Part shown: positions 1 through 4,143 of the stretch, piece after piece
Position numbering within the stretch: the first letter of the stretch is position 1
Layout of the letters: every line of letters starts with the position of its first letter
DNA from: an uncultured Eubacteriales bacterium
GTDB taxonomy: Bacteria > Bacillota > Clostridia > Oscillospirales > QAKW01
NCBI GenBank assembly: GCA_902492505.1
Contig: CABULU010000065.1
Location: forward strand, 1 to 5,263
DNA: 5,263 nt
Direction of reading: 5' to 3'
Translations under genes and position numbers: made by a program
The notes under the pieces: model-generated
Told to the model about the DNA's origin: nothing
Database searches by the model: none
Seen by the model: only the letters and a program-made list of their open reading frames with translations

Positions 1-1068
1 CCATTTGTTGCCCTTCCAGTCAACGGCGTTTGTCGGTAAATCCTTATTAAGACCTTCCCACCATACTGTGTTGTCGCTTAAATCATGCGCTACGTTTGTA
101 AAAATTGTATTTTTCTTTGTGGAAGCAAGTGCGTTGAAGTTGGATTTCTCGTTTGTTCCGGGAGCGACTCCAAAAAAACCGTTTTCGGGGTTGATTGCGT
201 ACAGACGTCCGTCTGCACCAATTCTCATCCATGCAATGTCATCGCCGACAGTCCATACCTTATAGCCTTTGTCGCGCAGGTACTTGGGTGGAATCATCAT
301 TGCAAGATTGGTTTTTCCGCAAGCGGACGGAAAGGCGGCTGCAACATATTTAACCTCTCCCTGTGGATTTTCAATACCAAGGATAAGCATGTGCTCTGCC
401 ATCCAGCCTTCTTTCCAACCCTGGTATGAAGCAATGCGCAGGGCAAAGCATTTTTTGCCCAAAAGTACATTTCCGCCGTAACCGGAATTAACGGAAATAA
501 TGGTATTGTCCTCGGGGAACTGACAAATATATCTTTTTTCGGGATCGATGTCACACCTTGAATGGAAGCAGCGTACCCAGTCGTTGCTGTCACCCAAAAC
601 ATCAAGCACCTTGGACCCTACTCTGGTCATTATAACCATGTTGAGTACAACATATATGGAGTCTGTTATTTCAATGCCGATTTTTGCGAGGGGTGAGCCG
701 ATGGGACCCATTGAGAAGGGGATGATATACATTGTTCTGCCCTTATAACTGTCACGGGCAATATCGTACAGCTTGGCGTACATTTCCTTGGGGTCATACC
801 AGTTGTTTGTAGGACCTGCGTTTTCTTTTTTCCTTGAGCAGATAAATGTTCTGTCCTCAACGCGGGCAACGTCGTTCTGCTTTGTTCTGTGCAGATAGCA
901 ACCCGGGAGCTTTTCTTCGTTAAGCTTTTCAAGCTCACCAGTTTCAACGGCGGTTGCTCTCAGCTTTTCAAGCTGCTCGTTGCTGCCGTCAATCCACATG
1001 ATGCTGTCGGGATTAACAAGAGCTTTAATCTCATCGATCCATGAAAGGACTGTCTTGTTGGTTGTCAT
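1..1068 (-). CDS. pckG: Phosphoenolpyruvate carboxykinase (GTP), N-terminal part, cut by the left edge
   Basis: Interconverts oxaloacetate + GTP and phosphoenolpyruvate + CO2 + GDP in the cytoplasm. In gluconeogenesis it makes PEP; in many fermenting anaerobes it runs toward oxaloacetate to feed malate/succinate formation. The frame is open from ATG at 1068 to the edge, giving 356 residues of a family that is usually about 600 long. Visible family signatures are VARVE (67-71, substrate arginine R69), PFSMGPIGSPL (117-127), SGYGGN (195-200), metal ligands K206 and H226 by alignment with the animal enzyme, the kinase-1 loop FPSACGKTN (246-254) with the hyper-reactive C250, the kinase-2 metal site VGDDIAWM (274-281), and NPENGFFGVAPGT (293-305). 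This is the GTP family, not the unrelated-looking ATP type. The guanine-binding phenylalanines and the omega lid lie beyond the edge. AAGGAG sits 9 bases before the start. The gene has its own promoter behind rsmA and I found no frameshift. Confidence 0.96.
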   Translation of the reverse strand, partial: MTTNKTVLSWIDEIKALVNPDSIMWIDGSNEQLEKLRATAVETGELEKLNEEKLPGCYLHRTKQNDVARVEDRTFICSRKKENAGPTNNWYDPKEMYAKLYDIARDSYKGRTMYIIPFSMGPIGSPLAKIGIEITDSIYVVLNMVIMTRVGSKVLDVLGDSNDWVRCFHSRCDIDPEKRYICQFPEDNTIISVNSGYGGNVLLGKKCFALRIASYQGWKEGWMAEHMLILGIENPQGEVKYVAAAFPSACGKTNLAMMIPPKYLRDKGYKVWTVGDDIAWMRIGADGRLYAINPENGFFGVAPGTNEKSNFNALASTKKNTIFTNVAHDLSDNTVWWEGLNKDLPTNAVDWKGNKW

Positions 1069-1077
1069 CGTAATGTT

Positions 1078-1083
1078 CTCCTT
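1078..1083 (-). promoter_or_regulatory. Ribosome binding site of pckG
   Basis: On the minus strand this reads AAGGAG, 9 bases upstream of the ATG at 1068. It fixes the start of pckG, and the protein begins MTTNKTVLSW as expected for a family N-terminus. Confidence 0.8.
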
Positions 1084-1109
1084 ATATACTTTTATATTTT
1101 ATTATTGTA

Positions 1110-1138
1110 ATTATAATAAATCAGATTAAAAAATGCAA
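1110..1138 (-). promoter_or_regulatory. Sigma-A type promoter of pckG
   Basis: On the minus strand a -35 box TTGCAT (1138-1133) is followed by a 17-base spacer and a perfect -10 box TATAAT (1115-1110). Transcription would start near 1103, leaving a leader of roughly 35 AT-rich bases before the pckG ATG. The -35 box begins two bases beyond the rsmA stop codon, so the promoter fills the 72-base spacer. No operator (for example a cre-like palindrome) or riboswitch is visible in the short leader. Confidence 0.75.
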
Positions 1139-1140
1139 GA

Positions 1141-1989
1141 TTAATTTCCTAAAATTTCATTTTTGTTCATATATAATAAACGAAATATTTCGGAAAGCTG
1201 TGAGTGATCAAGCTGCTCACCTCTTGTTTTCTCGGAAAGTTCGAGATTGTTCAGTATTCGGCGTAGTTTGTCCTTTTCACATGGCGTTTGAAAAACAGAA
1301 GTGATTAACTTGCGCCGTTGGCAAAATATTTTATGAATAAACGAGATAAATTCGCCCTCGTGAATTGCTGCAAGCGGGAGACTTTCTTTAAATTTCATTA
1401 AAATAACCGAACTTGTAACATGCGGAGCCGGAATAAAACAGTCAGGCGTAACATCGAAAAGCGGAGTTATGTTTGTGAAATATTGAGTAAGTACGCTGAT
1501 TGCGCGGTAGCCGTCCTGCGACGGCGCAGCGCATAGCTTTTGTGCCGCTTCCTTTTGAATCATTATTACCGCTTTGTCAAAAAGCGCGTGATTTTTAATT
1601 AGTTTTGTAATTATCTGTCCGGTTATGTTATACGGAAGATTTCCGACAACTGTAACCGGCGGCAGATTTAAATACTTATTTATAATGTCGTTAAGGTTTA
1701 TTTTCAGAAAATCGGCATAAACCATAGTGTGGTTTTTACAGCCTTCAAGCACCTCACGCGTCACAGGTTCCAGTGAGCGGTCGATTTCTATTGTGACGAC
1801 CTTTTTAAAGCTGCCGCAGAGATGCTTTGATAAAACTCCGGGTCCCGCTCCGATTTCCAGCACACAGTCCGAACCCGCGGCGTTTTTTGCTATATTTTCT
1901 ATTATATCCGTTTTATGCAGAAAATTCTGTCCGAGCGATTTGTTGGCTTGTATTCCGTGACGTTTAAGAAGTTGGGAAATGTCTGTCAT
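1141..1989 (-). CDS. rsmA: 16S rRNA (adenine1518-N6/adenine1519-N6) dimethyltransferase RsmA/KsgA
   Basis: Uses S-adenosylmethionine to dimethylate two adjacent adenines in the 3'-terminal hairpin of 16S rRNA, a late checkpoint of 30S subunit maturation; loss gives kasugamycin resistance. The 282 residues match the family's usual length. Visible are the N-terminal KSLGQNFL (17-24), the SAM-binding loop LEIGAGPG (44-51), the acidic end of strand 2 at IEID (67-70), ADFL (92-95), the catalytic NLPY (117-120), QKEAAQKL (145-152), and the F-x-P-A-P-x-V-x-S signature (185-193). A C-terminal helical domain includes QRRKLI (224-229). The ATG shares bases with the TGA of the upstream lipoprotein gene (ATGA overlap). 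Only a weak AAGG lies 10 bases upstream, so translation is probably coupled. In many Firmicutes rsmA instead follows the RNase M5 gene, so this neighbourhood is different. Confidence 0.97.
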   Translation of the reverse strand: MTDISQLLKRHGIQANKSLGQNFLHKTDIIENIAKNAAGSDCVLEIGAGPGVLSKHLCGSFKKVVTIEIDRSLEPVTREVLEGCKNHTMVYADFLKINLNDIINKYLNLPPVTVVGNLPYNITGQIITKLIKNHALFDKAVIMIQKEAAQKLCAAPSQDGYRAISVLTQYFTNITPLFDVTPDCFIPAPHVTSSVILMKFKESLPLAAIHEGEFISFIHKIFCQRRKLITSVFQTPCEKDKLRRILNNLELSEKTRGEQLDHSQLSEIFRLLYMNKNEILGN

Positions 1990-2540
1990 TTCATCAGAGC
2001 CTTGAAGGTCGTAAGCATAATTTCCGAATTGGCGTTGAAATAATCGTAGCTTTTCGGCTCTGCAATAAACGAGTAGATATAAACATAATTTCCGCTTTTA
2101 ATAAATGTTTGCTGAAGACGAAGCTGACCTTCTCCTGTGTCTCCCTCGTAAACAATCCGATAACTGTCGGGATAGTCACTTACCGGATAGTTTCCTTCTG
2201 ATACAAGATTGTAGCCTGCAATTGTAGACGGCAGTTTGTCTATATACTGCGTGACGAAATTATCAAACGCCATGTCGTCATCTTTGTTAAGCTCATAGGA
2301 ACAGATGGATACGTTATCGCGGTAATTATCAGAATATCCTTCGCTGGGTGCGGCAAAGGCGACGGTCTTGTCATTTTTGTTCTCCGCCATTTCCCAAAAA
2401 TCCGGATATTCTATTTCAACACCGACGGGAGATGAGCGGTAAACGGTGTAACCGGCGTTTTTTGCGCGGTGTGCCGTGCAAGAACAAAAAAGTATAAGAC
2501 TGAGCAGCGCGCAGACTGCTGCCGTAAAACGTTTTTTCAT
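1986..2540 (-). CDS. Small secreted lipoprotein of unknown function, possibly PsbP/DUF1795-like
   Basis: Predicted 184-residue exported lipoprotein. It begins MKKRF, then has a hydrophobic stretch (residues 5-18) ending in F-C-S-C. C21 is the likelier lipidated cysteine, because C19 would have F at -1; phenylalanine at -3 still makes the lipobox non-ideal. The mature part is polar, with a pattern of YPDFW (near 47-51), AFAAP, a central acidic helix region, and a C-terminal beta-rich segment ending in TTFKALMK. Its length and the sequence 'beta-strand, YP-x-x-W, late aromatic strands, terminal helix' resemble PsbP/DUF1795-type lipoproteins; this is pattern recognition, not a proven match. The start at 2540 is chosen because GGAG sits 7 bases upstream; an in-frame TTG at 2561 has no ribosome binding site and would put seven residues before the MKKR signal start. 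It has a strong own promoter and overlaps rsmA by 4 bases. Confidence 0.85.
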   Translation of the reverse strand: MKKRFTAAVCALLSLILFCSCTAHRAKNAGYTVYRSSPVGVEIEYPDFWEMAENKNDKTVAFAAPSEGYSDNYRDNVSICSYELNKDDDMAFDNFVTQYIDKLPSTIAGYNLVSEGNYPVSDYPDSYRIVYEGDTGEGQLRLQQTFIKSGNYVYIYSFIAEPKSYDYFNANSEIMLTTFKALMK

Positions 2541-2547
2541 AAATATA

Positions 2548-2551
2548 CTCC
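2548..2551 (-). promoter_or_regulatory. Ribosome binding site deciding the lipoprotein start
   Basis: GGAG on the minus strand, 7 bases before the ATG at 2540. It lies inside the alternative TTG-started reading (2561) and therefore argues for the shorter protein with a normal signal peptide. Confidence 0.7.
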
Positions 2552-2581
2552 GAAAATTCAAAATTGTACCCAGTATAGATG

Positions 2582-2610
2582 ATTATACCATTATAACCTG
2601 ATAAAGTCAA
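2582..2610 (-). promoter_or_regulatory. Sigma-A promoter with extended -10, driving the lipoprotein-rsmA operon
   Basis: On the minus strand TTGACT (2610-2605) is followed by a 17-base spacer and TATAAT (2587-2582), with TG one base before the -10 (extended -10). Only the last base of the -35 differs from consensus. Transcription would start near 2575, about 35 bases before the lipoprotein ATG. This is the best promoter in the window, and there is no terminator between it and the end of rsmA. Confidence 0.85.
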
Positions 2611-2665
2611 TGCGCACGGTAAATTTTAACGCTGTATTAATGTATGTATCAATTTTATTATGCGC

Positions 2666-2710
2666 AAAAAATCCGGCGGAAAACCAAAAATTACTTTCCG
2701 TCGGATTTTT
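2666..2710 (-). terminator. Intrinsic terminator after rqcP
   Basis: An inverted repeat with arms 2672-2682 and 2695-2705 encloses a 12-base loop. On the minus strand the stem has one A/C mismatch (2701/2676) and is followed by six U (2671-2666). The A/T flanks (2667-2671 with 2706-2710) extend the symmetry, so the structure could also stop transcription from the other strand, where the mismatch becomes a G-U pair. The core stem begins about 22 bases after the rqcP stop. Confidence 0.85.
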
Positions 2711-2727
2711 GCGTGATAGCTGCGGTC

Positions 2728-2970
2728 TTATTCAATTATGCTGTACATGGTGTCTGCATCGTTGGCTTTTATAAAATCACAGACTTTTTCCACGCGGGCC
2801 TTAGTCTTTTTTGCACCGAACGATATCTCTATTATATCGCCCTCTTTTACATCGTATGCCGGCTTGACTGTTTTTCCGTTTACCGACACCCGCCCGCCAT
2901 CACAGGCTTCCTGCGCTACCGTACGCCTTTTTATAAGACGTGATACCTTTAAGTATTTATCCAGTCTCAT
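2728..2970 (-). CDS. rqcP: RqcP (YabO), S4-domain factor of ribosome-associated quality control
   Basis: RqcP binds stalled 50S subunits that carry peptidyl-tRNA and works with RqcH (NEMF/Rqc2 family) to add C-terminal alanine tails that mark the nascent chain for degradation. The 80-residue protein is an S4 RNA-binding domain: MRLDKYLKVSRLIKRRT at 1-17, with the basic strip R11/K14/R15/R16; the S4 core DGGRVSVNGK (24-33); VKEGDIIEI (41-49); and a short tail containing MYSI. The N-terminus is nearly identical to what I recall of B. subtilis YabO. ATG at 2970 is chosen because TAGGAG lies 7 bases upstream and the family starts with MRLDK; a longer frame to 3060 would run through the HU terminator. 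It lies after MazG and HU as in other Firmicutes, but no promoter of its own is visible. Confidence 0.95.
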   Translation of the reverse strand: MRLDKYLKVSRLIKRRTVAQEACDGGRVSVNGKTVKPAYDVKEGDIIEISFGAKKTKARVEKVCDFIKANDADTMYSIIE

Positions 2971-2977
2971 AATTTTT

Positions 2978-2983
2978 CTCCTA
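2978..2983 (-). promoter_or_regulatory. Ribosome binding site of rqcP
   Basis: TAGGAG on the minus strand, 7 bases before the ATG at 2970. It excludes the upstream in-frame starts in the HU-rqcP spacer. Confidence 0.8.
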
Positions 2984-3017
2984 ACCGAACAAATTTGATT
3001 TATGACTTGCGTCGGAC

Positions 3018-3051
3018 AAAAAAATGCCGCGGAACATTCCGTACCGCGGCA
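3018..3051 (-). terminator. Strong intrinsic terminator between HU and rqcP
   Basis: A perfect 8-bp GC-rich stem (TGCCGCGG at 3051-3044 pairing with CCGCGGCA at 3032-3025 on the minus strand) has an 11-base loop and is followed directly by seven U (3024-3018). The stem begins 9 bases after the HU stop codon. There is no A-run on the opposite side, so it works for the minus strand only. It separates HU from rqcP, which starts 48 bases further on. Confidence 0.92.
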
Positions 3052-3060
3052 AAAACGCAA

Positions 3061-3333
3061 TTATGCAATGTAATCTTTAAATGCCTGACCTGCCTTGAAT
3101 ACAGGAGCTTTGGAAGCTTTGATTGTGATAGTCTCTCCGGTCCTCGGGTTTTTACCCTTTCTCTCGGGCTTGTTTTTAACTTCAAAAGAGCCGAAGCCTA
3201 CGAGCTGCACCTTGTCGCCCTTTTTAAGAGCTTCTTTGATTTCATCCATAACAGCAGCGACAGCTTTTGCAGCCACCTTCTGCGATACGTCTGCATTAGC
3301 TGCAACAGCAGCAATAAGTTCTGCCTTGTTCAT
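3061..3333 (-). CDS. hup: HU-family nucleoid DNA-binding protein
   Basis: A small, abundant, dimeric protein that bends and wraps DNA without strong sequence preference, supporting nucleoid structure, replication and recombination. The 90 residues are the normal HU length. It starts MNKAELI, has the N-terminal helical dimerisation part (1-40), then the signature GFGSFEV (46-52), and the DNA-gripping beta arm with KNPRTG (61-66), where P63 is the intercalating proline. It ends with the usual KAPVFKAGQAFKDYI. AGGAGG lies at 3349-3344, 10 bases before ATG. The gene has its own promoter and terminator, so it can form a short mono-cistronic mRNA, which fits high expression. It sits between mazG and rqcP. 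I assign HU rather than IHF because HU is the form found in Firmicutes. Confidence 0.97.
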   Translation of the reverse strand: MNKAELIAAVAANADVSQKVAAKAVAAVMDEIKEALKKGDKVQLVGFGSFEVKNKPERKGKNPRTGETITIKASKAPVFKAGQAFKDYIA

Positions 3334-3343
3334 TTGTGTTATA

Positions 3344-3349
3344 CCTCCT
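3344..3349 (-). promoter_or_regulatory. Ribosome binding site of the HU gene
   Basis: Full AGGAGG on the minus strand, 10 bases before ATG at 3333. It is the strongest ribosome binding site in the window. Just upstream in the leader is a small hairpin (arms 3357-3361 and 3366-3370, 4-base loop). Confidence 0.85.
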
Positions 3350-3380
3350 AAAGATGTTTCCTGACGGAAATTATATTACT

Positions 3381-3409
3381 ATTATCTCAAATCTTATTGA
3401 GTTTTGCAA
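3381..3409 (-). promoter_or_regulatory. Sigma-A promoter of the HU gene
   Basis: On the minus strand TTGCAA (3409-3404), a 17-base spacer and GATAAT (3386-3381), with TG one base before the -10 (extended -10). Transcription would start near 3374, giving a leader of about 40 bases. The 28 bases directly upstream (3410-3437) are A/T except for one base and look like an UP element. Confidence 0.75.
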
Positions 3410-3437
3410 TATATATTTTAAAAAAAATGATATATTT
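3410..3437 (-). promoter_or_regulatory. AT-rich UP-element-like stretch before the HU promoter
   Basis: Between the mazG stop and the HU -35 box, 27 of 28 bases are A or T, with runs of T and alternating TA on the minus strand. Such tracts bind the RNA polymerase alpha C-terminal domain at strong promoters. The function is inferred from position and composition only. Confidence 0.4.
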
Positions 3438-4130
3438 TCAGTCTATTAACAAGTAATTCCTGCAAAATTGCTCATTTTCGTCATAAAGTGCCTGCTCAAG
3501 ATCAATGTTTTCGATGTTTCCCAGACGTGCCGCGTCAAATAAAAGCTGACCTAAAAGCGTGCCGCAGTCTTTTACTGTTCCGGCTTTAAAGCGCATTGCC
3601 ACGTCAGCAATACTGTCACAAATATTTTCGGCAGACGTCTGTTCGCCTGATTTTTTTGACAGCTTTTGAGCTCGCATGAGCGACGGCAGAGCGCGAGAAA
3701 CGGAATTAAGCACATCGGACTTTGAACGCTGTCCCTTTTCTGCCTTTTTAAGCTCCTCCCAATTTTTCAGTACCTCTTCCGAATTCTTTGCATTTACATC
3801 GGAAAAGACGTGCGGATGACGGTAAATGAGCTTTTTACAGATGCCGGTGCATATGTCGCTCATGTCAAATGCACTCTCGTCGCGCGCGATTGCGGCATGA
3901 AAAACAACCTGCATCAGCAAGTCACCCAACTCTTCGCACATTATTTTATTGTCACTGCTGTCAATTCCTTCCACAACCTCATATGTTTCCTCTATGAGCC
4001 CCTTGCGAATCGACTGGTGAGTTTGTTCCCTGTCCCACGGACACCCATCCGGTGCGCGAAGAATATCGATTAATTCGCACAAATCGGAAAAGTCATACTT
4101 TTCTTTTGCTGTTAATGTTTTTTTGCTCAT
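3438..4130 (-). CDS. mazG: MazG nucleoside triphosphate pyrophosphohydrolase, stand-alone, with a degenerate second domain
   Basis: Hydrolyses nucleoside triphosphates to monophosphate and pyrophosphate, cleaning the pool of odd or damaged nucleotides; in E. coli it also affects (p)ppGpp-dependent survival. 230 residues against about 260 in E. coli. The first MazG domain is complete: CPWDREQTHQSI (30-41), EETYE (47-51) and EELGD (66-70), supplying the E-E-x-x-E and E-x-x-D magnesium ligands, then YRHPHVF (103-109). A linker with SVSRALPSLMRAQKLSKK (143-160) leads to the second domain. There the usual E-x-G-D-L-L-F appears as LLGQLLF (192-198), without the acidic ligands. The SAM-dependent methylase domain that B. 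subtilis YabN carries in front of MazG is absent. The start is supported by GGGAG at 4141-4137, 6 bases upstream. It lies 13 bases behind the flippase gene, so the two are probably one transcript. Confidence 0.95.
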   Translation of the reverse strand: MSKKTLTAKEKYDFSDLCELIDILRAPDGCPWDREQTHQSIRKGLIEETYEVVEGIDSSDNKIMCEELGDLLMQVVFHAAIARDESAFDMSDICTGICKKLIYRHPHVFSDVNAKNSEEVLKNWEELKKAEKGQRSKSDVLNSVSRALPSLMRAQKLSKKSGEQTSAENICDSIADVAMRFKAGTVKDCGTLLGQLLFDAARLGNIENIDLEQALYDENEQFCRNYLLID

Positions 4131-4136
4131 GACATA

Positions 4137-4141
4137 CTCCC
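4137..4141 (-). promoter_or_regulatory. Ribosome binding site of mazG
   Basis: GGGAG on the minus strand, 6 bases before ATG at 4130 and just after the stop codon of the flippase gene (4146-4144). It supports the MSKKTL start. Confidence 0.7.
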
Positions 4142-4143
4142 TG

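Noticed and set aside
5..429. Plus-strand open frames opposite pckG (5-265, 85-429)
   Set aside because: They are antisense to a clearly conserved, intact enzyme frame and their translations resemble no protein family.
2541..2561. TTG start at 2561 giving a lipoprotein longer by seven residues
   Set aside because: The GGAG that serves ATG 2540 lies inside this extension, and the shorter form begins with a normal MKKR signal peptide.
2590..2595. A second TATAAT in the lipoprotein promoter region
   Set aside because: It is only 9 bases from the TTGACT box and cannot pair with it; the TATAAT at 2582-2587 has the correct 17-base spacing and TG extension.
2611..2663. Possible small gene or RNA between the rqcP terminator and the lipoprotein promoter
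   Set aside because: About 50 AT-rich bases with no open frame, hairpin or promoter on either strand; it appears to be plain spacer.
2971..3060. N-terminal extension of the rqcP frame by 30 residues to 3060
   Set aside because: It would be encoded by the HU terminator hairpin, starts at a non-family sequence and has no suitable ribosome binding site, whereas ATG 2970 has TAGGAG and the family start MRLDK.
2995..3364. Plus-strand open frames opposite HU and its terminator
   Set aside because: They mirror the HU coding sequence on the other strand, have no plausible ribosome binding site and no recognisable product.
3410..3437. AT-only inverted repeat after mazG as a terminator
   Set aside because: The arms (AATATAT/ATATATT) contain only A/T pairs, and the U-run lies in the loop region instead of after the stem. 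It fits an UP-like element or simple AT-rich spacer better.
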